Assembly (NCBI GenBank): GCA_033557835.1
Contig: JAWQRO010000028.1
Location: 1 to 64,000, forward strand
Reading direction: 5' to 3'
DNA length: 64,000 nt
Origin: Helochares maculicollis
Lineage: Eukaryota > Arthropoda > Insecta > Coleoptera > Hydrophilidae
The position numbers and the translations under genes were made by a program. The notes beneath the pieces were generated by a model. That model saw nothing but the letters and a program-made list of their open reading frames with translations. It did not search any database and was not told the DNA's origin. Each line of letters opens with the position of its first letter. The stretch's first letter is position 1. Shown one piece after another: positions 1 to 12,640 of this stretch.

Positions 1-46
<46 letters not shown>

Positions 47-48
47 GT

Positions 49-80
<32 letters not shown>
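1..80. repeat. (AT)n microsatellite, interrupted
   Basis: The window opens in an AT dinucleotide tract that runs to about position 42, is broken by a short TTTGTGTGTTT segment, and resumes to about position 80. It is low-complexity DNA; its left end lies outside the window. Confidence 0.95.
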
Positions 81-83
<3 letters not shown>

Positions 84-1559
84 AGATAAATATTTGTTGT
101 ATCATATACTTCTGTATAGCATTTTCTGTTAGTTGCACTATTTCGCTACAGTTTAAAGTAATCTTTCAGATTCTATGTCTTGATTGACAATGCATTGTAA
201 ACGCAATTATGCCAAGAAAGTAAACCGAATTGGTCTGTTACTGACTGCGAAAGGATCAGGACGCTCTTAGTCTGCAAAGGGTGAGATTTCAAGACGCTAA
301 TTTTTCAATAATTCGAATCGCTGTCAGATTTGACCATTAAGGCTTCGGTTGTCCTGTTATTAGCGTGCGTCAAATTTCCAAATTCCGGATGGATTTACAA
401 TTTATTGAACTGTAGAAATTAAAAACAAATCGATATATGACTGAAAGCATGAAACACCAAACTAGATTTACAATATCATAATCCACGGTATATGTTCTTC
501 TACTTTTTTGCGCATCTATTATTATTAATCAAAATAATTATAAAGAAACACTACAACAAACTACCCAAAAAACGACGCTGAGAGCAAGTCATATCAAAAA
601 TACGATTAAATAATACGTAAGAATTCCTTCTATCTCTTTCACTCTCTCTTAGAGGTTTTGACCAAATCAACTGCTTAAGAGGTTAAATAAATAATATACA
701 TATCTATGGGGAATGAATAGATCGTATTTGTCTCATCCTAAAAACTCCAGAGTATCCCTATTCAACATTCCCACATCAAAATCAATACCCTGAAAAACAG
801 CACCTAAATTAGTTTACTAAGCAGCTTAATAATCTCAAGAGACCATTCAAAACAACCGGATTTGAGAATGTAAAAATTTTTATTTTCAAGATAAGAATGA
901 ATATGACACGAAAATATTTGCAGAAATGCCCGATCATGAGAAAATTTTGAATTTTGAGAAAAGTTTTCCAAATTTATAACGATCAGATTGTAAATAATTA
1001 GAATTGCTGAAATTTACAAAAGGTCAATTTAATATTTGGAATCAATAGAATATATCCGGGTACACATTTTGATTTCTACGATAACGATTCAAAGCGATAT
1101 TTAAAATAACACTCGATCTGTCTGTCTAGTATTTGAAGCAACTATAAAAAACAATTCTGAAAATTGTTCCTAAAATCAGATTTTCACAACATTTAAAAAA
1201 TATGCATAGCTCTATTAAAACGAGTAGCTTTGTATAGTATACGTGAATGTAAATACTGATAATCACAATATAAATTTATTCGATATTTAGAGTAAATAAG
1301 TAGAGACAAATAAAGTCAATTAATACAAACGAACAAATTTTAAATATCCTGCAGTTAACGTTAAAATGCTTTAGCTAAACGCAAGGACTTTTACATGATA
1401 CTAAAAATTGCTATGATTTGATTTTTATGCTATTAAAAACATTGATTTAATGTTCTCGAATAATGAACAATTGAACGTAAGAAAAAGTTTGTTCATATTG
1501 CCAGCAGTCTAGGACTGCTCATCTGTAGTTGGTTTAATTTTTTTATTCGGGGTTTTGTA
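81..1559. other. AT-rich intergenic DNA, nothing recognised
   Basis: No ORF, repeat with a partner, RNA gene or coherent motif cluster was recognised here. The composition is the AT-rich background of the window. Confidence 0.6.
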
Positions 1560-1790
1560 TTATACATGTAGGAGCGTAGAGAAGACAGGGCTAGCCGATG
1601 CGATCCAAGTTTCTCCGACGTTATCAAGCGAAAGGCCCCCGCACACAGAAATTTACAGTCCATAATTACAGGGTTGCCGCATTTAATTACAGGTGCGCTC
1701 AGGACCGCGCTCGCAGCATTGCCAACCAAACTCGAGACAAGGGTATGGGTATGGGAGTGCGCGATGAGAAATATCCCTAGCATGTGTTAA
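1560..1790. promoter_or_regulatory. GC-richer island, possible regulatory element
   Basis: A sharply GC-richer block stands inside AT-rich DNA. It carries homeodomain-type cores (CATAATTACAG near 1661 and TTTAATTACAGG near 1681) followed by a GC-rich stretch. Short ORFs exist on both strands but resemble no protein I know. Composition and homeodomain cores make a distal enhancer plausible; this is inference only and would need cross-species conservation. Confidence 0.3.
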
Positions 1791-4689
1791 TTTTTTGTGT
1801 GTGACCGTTCGTTTTGGACGCTTAGGCGGGCAATTTTTAATGAGTTCGTAAAACTTAAAAAGAAGGGTTTTCCCGGCTAAGCAATTTATTATGAAAGCTT
1901 AGCAAAACCAACTCTACGAAATCCCAGTCAGTCAGGAACATTAAGGATAATTAAGGAACGCAATGAAACCACCCCCTTTGGAATAATAAAATTAGCGAAT
2001 GATTTTATCCTCTCATGTGGTTGACTTCATAATACCACCACCGTATTATCGAATCAAGCCGGCTAAGTAAGCAATGAATACTTGATGAAATAGTAATCAG
2101 TGCAATCGTGTTAGATCGTGGGAGAGTGGTTCGGTTGAGAGGACGAAGGCTCCCCAGGACCCTAAAACTCGTTCCCCTTAACTATAGCAGGATTTAATCA
2201 AATGTAACAGATTCGCAGTAATAACGAAATCTTCCTCTGAATTTAAATCGTGCTCGGTTTCGGCTGGGAGACAATCTCGGCTGCCTTTGGGCTCTCGTCC
2301 TTATTTAACTCCAACGTTAAGGTCTCGTAGTTTCTCCCTTCTGCATCATTCATTTCGCCGGAGGCTATCGCGTTTCACCGTAAATACTTTTTTATATCAA
2401 ATCAATATCCTATTGTTACAAATCACGCTGAAAAGCGTATTCGAATGGTTAACTTTGCAATTTCTTGCGTGGAGAAGTGCGCCGAAACGTGCGCTTATTA
2501 TGTTTAACCAAAGAAAAAAGCGTTCAGCGCGTTTAAATGCACCTTTGCAGCTCCAACTGTGATGATAATGATGAGGTGATACAATCAAGTTTCCTCATTC
2601 TTCCTTTATAAAACGAGCAAAGCAATGAATATTTTGACATTTGCACAACAACAAATATTTAAATATTTACTAACAAAGTGCGAAATAATTACATTAATTA
2701 GTGTGTAAAATGAGGGAATAATTACAGCGATGTGTATAATTGCTGTTGCTCTATAAACATCTAAATCAAGTGAGATAATAAACAAACAGACGAGACGTAC
2801 AGACATAATTTTCAATTGTAATAAAATTATAATGATTAAGAACTAAAACACACACTTTAAATTTGATAATGCATTGTTAGACAACAACCAGACCGCCCAT
2901 CTTTTAGTGCGACTGGAGAATTATGCCAAGTCACCGTGAGTCGCCGTTTTTACCTACTCGACTCCGCTAGAGTAAGTGAAGTCTTTTTAACCAATCTTCG
3001 CTAACCTGTTTTCGCGAATTATTTCACCGATAAATATGAAACGTGTAATTTCAAGCTGCATTTAGGGCTTGAAATATATTATTTTAACTTCCTTCATTAG
3101 TGGGATTAATGCACGTACACTTCATTCACTGGATATTGCTTCATGAAGTCAAATGACTGTCAAAACAAGCTCTTCGACAAACGATTCTCGGGCGCGTTTT
3201 GTTAGTGAATTGCTACTTTCTTAAGTTTTCAACATACATATTTTTAATATTGTTTTCCTTTAATTTCTTCTTTATTTGTTTTACTTGCTTTAGGCTTAAT
3301 TCTAAGTCTCTTGTTTAGATACGCGATTTACTTATTTTTAGATGCATTATATAGTACTTTTTACTAGCATTTTATTTGCCTAAAACGTTTTATTTTCGTT
3401 TAAATTTAGTCACAGTGATAGTTCCTTCAGGTAGTGAATTTTGTATATGTATATTAGTTAGACTAACATTATGGGAGCGCAGTAAAAACTGATTTCAAAA
3501 TGTCATTTATAAAATAAGCTTTAATAATATATGTTTTTAATTTCAGGTAAGTAACAGATTTACTAGCATCAGAGACTGCAATAATTAGATTTGATAAAGT
3601 AAGAATACTGGGTAATGTATATAAATAGTTTTTACATTAAAAACTCTAAAAATTCAAACAACTTACTTCACAAAAAATATTTTTATCTGAATCTGTGAGC
3701 AGGATATATATTTGATTTACTTAAAACGTCGTCTCTAGAAAGGAATATCATTTTCCATAAACACCAAACCACGGAAGACGCTTCAAGAAAATAAATAAAA
3801 TAAGCCATAATAACTGTGTGCGTGTTATTCCGCCATCATAATTGGCATAGAAAAACACCATTATGTAAAACGTACTTATTGTAAATCACTTCATATATGC
3901 GATTCCCGTTGCCGCATAGACAGTACCTGGGATCGCAGACAAAGAAACATTTAAATACCTACATACATATTTATGGGTAATTACACCTAATAATCCGTTC
4001 AGTGATTCTTTGAATTTATGAATGGAATGCTACATCTTCCTTAATACACGAAAAAATGGTTTCTTAGAACTATTCTGTTCATTTAATTCGTTTGCCATAG
4101 ACACTAGAGATAAATTTGGTATTTAAAGAGTTGTTATATAGGCATTTACAATAGTCAACGGACATAAAATGCGTACATTACATATTGTATGCAAAATAGA
4201 GTCGTCTGTCGTGATTTTACAAATACAAGAGTAGTTCAAAATTGCCAGCCATAGCAAAGACGTCTGTTTTTAAATTCAGATCAATTATAGAAAATGGCTT
4301 CTATCTGTGATTATTTAGTATCTGGAACATTTAGTTTTACTCGATGCGTGTTAAAAGTCTTTGAACTGCAGTACTTAAAGTTAAAGGTTTTTAATTTTTC
4401 AGTTAACATAAATAAAAACCATGCTCTTAATGAGTTAATGGGGTATTGTTTTCTTTGAAAATTTGATTCCAAGCTATGATGAGTCTTCACATTTTGATAT
4501 TTTTTGTTTATTGATCTATCAGTATGATAATATAATAACAATAAGTTAAAAAATTATCGAGGTTTTTGTGCACTTGCATAATCTTTAAGATCTATTTCAA
4601 CTTTTAGGATAAAGCTTCACTTCCTCTTATTAAATTTAGTATAAGTATGAAAAATGCGAATATACTAAACCTAAGCTTGCCGTGACCGA
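1791..4689. other. Intergenic DNA with one GC-richer patch
   Basis: Mostly AT-rich sequence without a recognisable gene. The part from about 2110 to 2570 is somewhat GC-richer and gives short open frames on both strands (for example a 91-codon frame from 2287) that look like composition effects, not a protein family. Nothing else could be supported. Confidence 0.5.
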
Positions 4690-5330
4690 GTTCAAGAAAT
4701 ACGAACACTTATATACAGACGGTTCTGTTAAATTAGGTGAGGGTATTGAGCTTATTCTGTCTAAGCCTCCGTAGGGGATCATCTTATAGATTGCCAAACC
4801 ATACCTCCGGTTACAAGGTAGAAACGCTTGCCATTTTGGATGCAATAAAAATCGCGACAAAAGAAAAAATATAAAATGTTATCATCTGCTCAGATTCTAG
4901 GAGTGTCCTGTCGTCAATCAATAAGCCATCCTTGTTTATGGCGAGCAACTTTTTTGACCTTACAATTAAAACAATATTATTTAAGATGCTTTAAAATGGA
5001 GTTTCTGTAACTCTTATTGATTCCCTCCCATAATATCATTTCAGAAAATAAGAAACCGGATTTATTGGCAAAATATGGTTTGCTTCTGGATCAATCAAAT
5101 CAAGAAAATTTCGAAATGATTCACAAAGTAAAAGAATACGCCCTTAATACACAGCAGTCCCTTTGGGAACTATCATTCACAACAATTTGCAACAATACTG
5201 GAATGGCTGATTCGAAAATTCATGCAACAGTCATATGTGCATGGCCAAAATATATCTACACAGTTCAAGTGTGTGCCAAGCTGAGGATAGAAAGAAAAAA
5301 ATTAAACAAACATTTCAACAGTAATTAGTG
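4690..5330 (+). pseudogene. Non-LTR retrotransposon relic, RNase H domain
   Basis: Conceptual translation, moving between three frames, gives the landmarks of the RNase H domain found at the end of Jockey/R1-type LINE polyproteins. They are YTDGS at 4712 (first catalytic Asp), VETLAILDAIKIA at 4818 (catalytic Glu), CSDSRS at 4887 (second Asp), and IPSHNIISENKKPDLLAK from 5020, matching the usual W(V/I)PSH-GI-GNE-AD-LAK block with the catalytic His. After it, residues such as WPKYIY and AKLRIERKKL resemble the linker towards the LINE C-terminal cysteine region. Two frame changes and stop codons (for example after GVSVTLIDSLP in one frame) make it non-functional. No reverse transcriptase domain is seen upstream, so this is a 5'-truncated, old copy. 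The superfamily call is firm, the clade is not. Confidence 0.8.
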
Positions 5331-8073
5331 CCGCGGTACGGACAATTAACTCGGCTAAACCAAATTAACACAGTGCCCAATTCTTCCATATTTATGTACT
5401 AGTTAAATAGTTCTAAGCGAGCGCCAATAAGGATTTTGAACTCGAAAACGTGTTATGTAAAACTGTTTATTTGCATTTCTTTGTACCATCCTTTAATTAA
5501 GTTGCTTTTGCATACAGTCCGTTCGTTTTGTGTTTGCGTTACACAGAATGGCTTTCACAAAGCTTTTAATACACATGGTGTTCATGTTGAGGTTTTTTCG
5601 CCTCACGGAAACCGCCGTATGATCGCACCATTTTAATTTTCCGTTTATTCTCGACACATGCATTTAGCATGTTATGGATAAAAGCAGCGCAGCGACAATT
5701 AAAAATGAATTCACATCAGTGCCGGGTGGGTTGGGGAAAAGAGAAGACGAAAAAATTCTACATCGGACCATTAAGTTATAAATAATTATTACAAATGGGT
5801 AGAAGAACAAAACGCGTTCGAAAAAACAACTGGTTTTAATAAGCACCTCTCCAATAATATTGCCTCCGATCCAACATCGATCAGAGATACCTTCAGTAAT
5901 TATAACATTGCCCCGGGATGACCGTTTCTGCAAATACAGATAAACTATTATAAGAGCTTTTGAAGAAATCCGTGTGAACGGGTTGAGGGGGTTGCTTTGA
6001 CACTGATATATGAACGGATTTCGTCCATCTTTAGGTGGAGCTGGGGCTCGTGGACTATGATTTGCGTGTCACGCTCTTGGAAGAAGATATATGTTCCAAC
6101 GGTGAGGCTCTGGAACTAGAAGATTACAGCTCGAGCTGCCCAGGGGGCCAACTTAACTCTACCGGTTGATAGTTGCATTGCTTTGGTAAAGACTATAATA
6201 AAGATTGAATTAGAGAAACTAAGCAGTTGTTATTAGAATGATTAATACGACGATTTGCACGGGGGTATTCGTTAAGTGAAGCATATGGATCTTTTATAAG
6301 AATGTGAAAAATTTTTTAATTGCTAGGAAGGCTCTTGAATGAGCCCTTGGGAACTCGTAAACACAGGGCGCTTGTTGTTATAGTAACGATGTTAGGTATT
6401 ATTTAATTTTTAAATGCTTGGTAGAAGACATTAAAAAATCTATCTAGATATAATTCTGGCTTGCCAGAAAACTTGTAGTTTTCTTTATAAGCTTAGTCTA
6501 CTTGCAAAAGGACTAGCATAGCATTGTATAAATTTCTTACCAAGATCTATCGGTATTTTTCCTACTTTGAATAATTTGGAAAGATCAGATCTGCATAATA
6601 CAATATCTCTCTCTATTAAAGATTTCCACGTACATACATGAAATAATCACAAGAGCAAATAAATTAACAGTATTAACGATCTTATATTCAGTATAATTTT
6701 ATCAGCGTAGCAATAAGAAATTTTGAATAACGGAAAAAATAAAGCGTAAAGTAAAACTTTTTGCTCGATATTATAATTCAATAGGAAATATTCTTCTGGA
6801 AATCTGCAGATATCCCCTTCTTATATTGATCTAGTCAAATGCACAATAATTAAAATGTTACCTTTATAAATCCGATTTTATTTTAAATCAGAAGCCAACT
6901 CAGTACAAGAATAAAACATTTAGACGTTTCGCACGTCTGTGCTTTTAACGCACCCGATTAGAACCCCGCTTTCAACTCATTCGTTTTAAAATGTTTGAAA
7001 ATGACGAAGGACGTTAAAAATATGGTAATGAGTGGAATGAGACACTCTTTGTTTGAACATAAAATAATTGAATATGACATTTAAAAATAAGCTATAAAAA
7101 TGTATTTTTATGCTCTGCAAAATTATGTGAGAAATAATACCAAACCTAATTTTAGGGCAAGCAAAAGCTTTGTACATTATATATGTTAGTACAGTTAGAG
7201 ACATTATGGTAGTATCCCTTATCAATTTAGAAAAACAGAACATTTCCAAAGGAGAAACATTTATAATGAACTTTGTTGACAAACCCGTATTTTCATAATG
7301 CTCTTATAAATATATGTCATACTTCCGGTTAGATATTTCTGCTATATAGTATAACAACTTCATATTATTTAGAGTGTCAACATCCACCCAGAAACTAGCA
7401 ACTGTATCTGGATTTGTTAATAATTTAGGTTGTTACATAAAGGGCTTTAAATCTTATAAATGAGAGAAACTATGGATAGATATAAGTAGCAAATATAGTA
7501 GACTTGAAAGTAAGTTTGGTATATTCAGTATTGTCTTCTTAGAGAATTTGACTTTCAAAGAGTACTAAAGGCTTAAATTAATTGCTATTGGATTCTATAG
7601 TATAATACAATGTGGGAATCTTGATCTCTTAGTTTTGCTCCAAGAAACACTTTAATTCTTATTTTAATATACACAATTTTTATTATTCTTTTAGCAATTC
7701 AATTTTGAAACTTTTTTTCGCACAAGATACGTACTCATTTATATGAAATTAGTAAAAATGTGAGCATAATATGTATAATGATCTTCATAAAGCGTCGGTT
7801 TGTTTACTTACCTTTCTATTAAATTATCACGCGCATTACTTCTTCGAAATTAATACAGTTTACTTTTGCTTTTGTGTAAAGTCGGGCTACATGTCTTGCC
7901 CTAGAAAATTAAAACAATACTTATTGCCCAATACAAGATCCAAATGGTAATTTTTATGATTATGAACAAACTACTAATCTATATGTATATGAAATCACTT
8001 GAGGCACTGAAGGTGCGTCATCTTTGACTTTCTCCAAAAATATTTCACTTAAAAATAATTTGGTAGAGTCGCA
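5331..8073. other. Intergenic DNA with one dispersed repeat
   Basis: AT-rich non-coding sequence. Apart from the repeat copy around 6027-6102 (listed separately) and scattered short open frames with no family resemblance, nothing is recognised. Confidence 0.5.
6027..6102 (+). repeat. Dispersed repeat, copy A (partner near 55.91 kb)
   Basis: About 75 bases here align with 55909-55984: both contain CATCTT(T/C)AGGTGGAGCTGG, TATGATTT and GTCAC(G/A)CTCTTG in the same order. Identity by eye is roughly three quarters. In the + frame both copies read VELGL-(V/A)-(D/N)-YD with VTLL following, and this copy stays open until a TGA near 6167. It may be a fragment of an interspersed element; the family is not recognised. 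Confidence 0.7.
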
Positions 8074-9530
8074 GTGAAGCACTTGGCGTTTATATATAGT
8101 TTAGAGGTAATTTCGGGTAATTTAATTAATGAATTCTCTAGCATTCCCGAACCATTTCCCAAACCTACAATTATAAATGAAGAATACATATACACACACT
8201 ACAAACTAAACAGCGATGATATATGCGTTCCGTCTGGAAAATGTCTGCAATGTTTAACAAATTGTTTTTACATTTCTCTGCCAGTTCGTGGGTACTTATT
8301 ACAGTCGTGTTTCTTTTATTGCTACACAGGAGTGTTCCCGACGAAAAAATGATAAATTAAATCAAATGCCATTAAATGTAATTAATGTAAACGATAATTT
8401 GAATATTTTTCTAATATATAAGCGGTATTCATTTGCGTGGAAGATTGTACGCCAGCGTTTGAAAAATCTCAAAATGCCAGTGATTAATTACTTTAATGTT
8501 AAAGATGACATTTTCTTAAAATTATACGAGAACGGGCAGCTGATGGGAATAGTTGGTAGCCCATTGGATACAGGGCCGTCGCATCAAAATTGTTCAGCTT
8601 TATCCAGTGACATGTCACCTCCTTTGACGGAACTGGGAGGACCGTCCCCATGCAGCACGTGTGTGAAAGTTCAACACCTGATAATGTGGTGCTACAAAAT
8701 ACCTCCTTAAATGCAGTTTGAGTTGCGATTCCATAGTAGCTCGGTAAAGTGTGTTATTTGGGCATGACGGAGGCGTTCTAACTTCTAGGAGAGGTGTAAT
8801 TTAGTGATATCTTGCGGATAAACTCCCCGTGTTCTCGACTCGGTTGCTTACTTCGTGATCTTTTGCGGTTATGGCATCGGGTATGAAGGTTGCGGTTGCA
8901 CTAGTAGAAGGTGGCCATTCTTGTAGAAGGTGACTGTTTTCTTATCGAGCGGCCGACTTGAACTATCAATTTGCACCAAGCGGCCTAATTATGCCAAGCG
9001 ATCACTTCTTAGCCCATATGCAATCGTGTTGTCCAGAGGTTTCGTAGCTCAGCCGCACCTTCAAAAGCATAACTTAAATTGTCCTAGACGAAGAGTCTTG
9101 AGCGTTTATAGCAAAATCATGCCACGTTCTTTAGCAAAACTAGCCAAGAAAATCGTTACGATTAAAATTCCAGAAGCCAGTTTATCACTAGGAATGAACA
9201 GTTATGCAGGAACGCCTATTCCGAAACTAAATAGCGTATTAAGCAAAGAATTCCTAATAGGGTCTGTCTCTGTGCAATCTTATCGTCTCCAGCAATGCGT
9301 ATCCAGTCACCAGGTGCTGATCATTCCCTCACGTGCTGGGTGCGATCCTCCCAGTTCCGCTCAAGGAGCTCGTCTTACCAGGACACACCTACTTCGTCCT
9401 CATTCAAACTTAACAATTTCATTCATGTCATCCTTTTATGTACCTCCAAAACTCCATTCAACTACCTAACCCTATTGCAAAGAATAGTATCAAAAGGGGC
9501 CATGGGAGATTTACGCTTTGAGTAACCGAG
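8074..9530 (+). other. Cluster of overlapping ORFs, origin unknown
   Basis: Three consecutive open frames occur on the + strand: 8074-8352 (92 codons), 8288-8710 (140 codons) and 8930-9469 (179 codons from a GTG; first ATG of note near 9118). Frames this long are unusual against the AT-rich background. The first holds a Cys-rich stretch (CVPSGKCLQCLTNC) and the second has MPVINYFNVKDD near its middle. The order is faintly reminiscent of the region before the second membrane segment of DEG/ENaC (pickpocket) channels, but no TM2 follows and the match is weak. An acceptor-like CTACACAGG lies at about 8323-8331. It could be an old gene fragment, transposon remains or chance; no function is assigned. 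Confidence 0.25.
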
Positions 9531-11660
9531 ACTCATTTTCCTGTTTTTTTAGTTACTTTCTCTAAAATTATTCAAAGCGCGCTATTACCTAGATTAATGG
9601 AGCTAAATATATGGGTAAATTTTTAACGACTCGGTTCATTAGCGCTCCTCACAAAATTAAATCAATAAACGCAATTAGAGAAGGCTATTCAAAACGCCTG
9701 GCTTTGATTATTTTCTACAGTGCACACCTTCTAGAGTAAGTATTATTTTCTTGGTCAATAACATGCTTGGAAAATATTAGTCGTAGCATTTTTATGGGTT
9801 TATAGGTTTTATATATATATATATTTAAATTATGTAACTTCTACAATATTAGTTGTAGTTCCAGTATATTCTCTTTCAAGACCGTAAATTTAATGACTAA
9901 AAATCGAATCTTCATTTAAAGAGCACTAAGCTTTGGACGATGCAAACAATTTCAATTGGATGAATGTTCTCAAAATGCTTCAATATTGGATATTTTGAGA
10001 AATTCTAGATTTCTAAAGACTATCTTTATAAAGAAAAGTAGATATACAACAAATTCAAATAGCTATCTTTGGGTCAGGACTCAAAAATGGAGGGGGTAAG
10101 CGAAAAGGGGATCTATAAAGCAGAACCTGTTGATATTTCTTCAGGCAAATAATCAGCATTTATAGCGCAAAATAACATATTTTTATTCAGGTAATTTTGT
10201 TGGAATTTCACAATACTGATTTTGAAGACGTTCGCGGCTCAATTGTAAGAAAAATATAATGAAGCCGTTGGAACTGCCGAAATGTTTGCACTAATTCCCG
10301 AATTGAAATCATTAATATGGTGAAGTTTCAGCGAAACTGCGTTTATTTTTGGCCATCTGCGAAGAAGTCACTATTACTATTATTTTGGTCATTCTCTTCC
10401 ATCTACAGATTCTACAGTTACAGCGAAGTCGTCTAAATTCCTGCCCTTCTTAAATTTTTATTATCTTTCTAATGTGATTATAAAATACAAGTAATTTTAA
10501 ACCATAAATTCTAAACATGAGGATTTGTTTTATAACCTAACCTAATGAACAAATATAGAATAGATATGGTGACTTCTTCAATCATTAATGTATCATTCCA
10601 TGAGAATAAAACATATAGTTTATCACTAAACAAGGAGTCACTTTAATGTCAGCATAATAAGAAATATGCAAGCGCGCTCGTGTATAATCGAGTTGCTAAT
10701 TTGATAATGTTAGAGTAAGCAAAAATTGCTCATATTGTACTTAGCTTCAAGTCAGCAGCCAGATGTTTTTTGTGGGTAGAAGAGTTTTGAAGATCCATTA
10801 CATTAATTAGTGAGGGAATTTCATTAAAGTAGTCACTTCTAATACCTGCAATAATTTCAGGAAAGTTTAATCAATCAAAAATTCTAGTAACGTGAAAAAT
10901 AGTGGTCGCTACTTTAAAATCATGTTGCAAGTCGTTGCTACCGATCAGTCAAATAAGGTTGTCTTGTGTTAAAGTTATTTTAAAATGAAATTTTGAGCAT
11001 GAACATTTGTAATAATTCAATTTGTTTCAATAATTACTATTGGTATTTCAATTTGTGCATCGAAAATTTGTATTCAAATTATTCTTCATATTTCATAGAT
11101 ATTTTTCAAATATCTATAATGATAAACAATTTCTGTAAACCTGTACACGACAGATTGTTACCAACAATTCTGAATATTTATATTGCATATTTTCAAAAAC
11201 TTTAGTGAAACAACATTAATAATTAAGCTAACCTCGCAAATCCATTAGCAACCATAACCTCAGGTTGCTCAGGATTCGATCGCTCCATATGCTCATCCCT
11301 CAAAAAAATATTGAGGAATCTATAATATATAATATATGCACATGTATCTAAAGCAAACGTTAAAAAGATATTCAGCATATTTTTTATACTCTTTATACTT
11401 TTATAAAATCAAAATTTATGTGAATTTTCTAAATCAGGGTTCAAAGAATTTTGGATTTCGTTTTGATTTTAATAACACAGACTGTAGTTGCTGCGACTAT
11501 GTATATGATAAGAAAAGATTTGCAACAGTTGAAGTTGGAAGTATGTATGAAAAACGATTACACGTAAATAGTTCTTTCAAAACATTGTTAAGTTCTTGGA
11601 TTTTGTTTACGATACTATTATTCGCTTGAAATTTAAGATATATTGGTAAAGAAGGAGTAC
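9531..11660. other. AT-rich intergenic DNA, nothing recognised
   Basis: No supported feature. A short (AT)n run lies at about 9812-9825, and small open frames such as 11336-11629 (97 codons) show no recognisable domain. Confidence 0.5.
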
Positions 11661-11735
11661 TTCAAAAATAAAATAAATTTCGCTTACTTGAGATTCGCTC
11701 GCTTCACTCGCTCACTCCTCGTTAAGTGAAAAAGC
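11661..11735. repeat. Local repeat, copy 1
   Basis: The segment containing AATAAAATAAATTTCGCTTAC then GATTCGCTCGCTTC and CTCCTCG aligns with 12551-12630 in the same orientation. Copies are about 890 bases apart and differ at roughly a third of positions. They flank a region holding the long hairpin at 12.23-12.36 kb, so all may belong to one old mobile element. Confidence 0.65.
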
Positions 11736-12226
11736 GTTTTGGAATCATTCAATTCAACACTTTATTTTTAAATACTGGTAAACGTTTTATAATCTGTTAA
11801 AACTCTAAAAAATCAGATAATTGTAAGATTTAGATTTTAATAGCCATTTTGATTGTACACGTACCTTAGGGGAAGACTAGTTCTTATAAGTAAAGTAAAA
11901 GAAATGTAAAGATTTTAATCTGTTAAGTGTTATAAGCAAGATTTTAAACTGTTAAATTTTATAAGCGAAATTTTATATATAGATGTTTATATTTTCAATG
12001 TTACTATGACTATAAATAGGTTAAAGTTTCTAAGTCTCTTAAGAAATCAGGATTACAGAATGTATTCTTTAACTTCTCAAAACATCGTAACCAAATTCTT
12101 TCCTTGTGTATCGAAAATGCATGCTAAAAAACTTTAACATCGAAACGGTAAACTTCTGCTATAGTAAGTCAGACTTTGTTAGTAGTTGCACGATCTTCCT
12201 ACACTGAGAATATAGGTATTTATACA

Positions 12227-12356
12227 ATCCTTAAAGAAATTTTTTAACTATTTGAATTTAAATACTGCAAGTCTTAGGAACATAAGTCTACTGATTTATG
12301 CTCGTAGGACTTGCAGAATTTAAATTCAAATAGTTAATAGATTTCTTACAAGGAAT
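12227..12356. repeat. Long near-perfect inverted repeat (hairpin of about 130 nt)
   Basis: The left arm 12227-12278 contains AACTATTTGAATTTAAATAC then TGCAAGTC; the right arm 12303-12356 is its reverse complement with few mismatches. The stem can continue inward through CATAA/TTATG, leaving a loop of about 10 nt. The outer ends (ATCCTT and AAGGAAT) also pair. There is no transposase and no convincing target duplication. It may be a small foldback element (MITE) or a precursor of small RNAs. Confidence 0.75.
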
Positions 12357-12550
12357 GTAGAAGCAGCTGAAATACTTTCAGATTTCAATTTTTTATAATA
12401 GCTCAGAATGTAGTTGATGTGGCTATTAGATTTCGAGAATGATTACTCGTAATTAGAATATTCAAAAAGTAGTATAGTTCCTGAATTCTGTTGACGGTGT
12501 TTTTATACCTATCAATTTTAAAATCCATATGTAGGAAGTAGGTACGAGAG

Positions 12551-12630
12551 CTTTAAGAATAAAATAGGCTTCGCTTACCTGGGATTTACTCGCTTCGCAC
12601 GATCATCTCTCGTGGAGGAAAGATGCGCTA
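12551..12630. repeat. Local repeat, copy 2
   Basis: Partner of 11661-11735: AATAAAATAGGCTTCGCTTAC, then GATTTACTCGCTTCGC and TCTCTCG in the same order. Both contain a CG-rich CTTCGCTT / CTCGCTTC core unlike the surrounding AT-rich DNA. Confidence 0.65.
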
Positions 12631-12640
12631 AGAAATAAAC

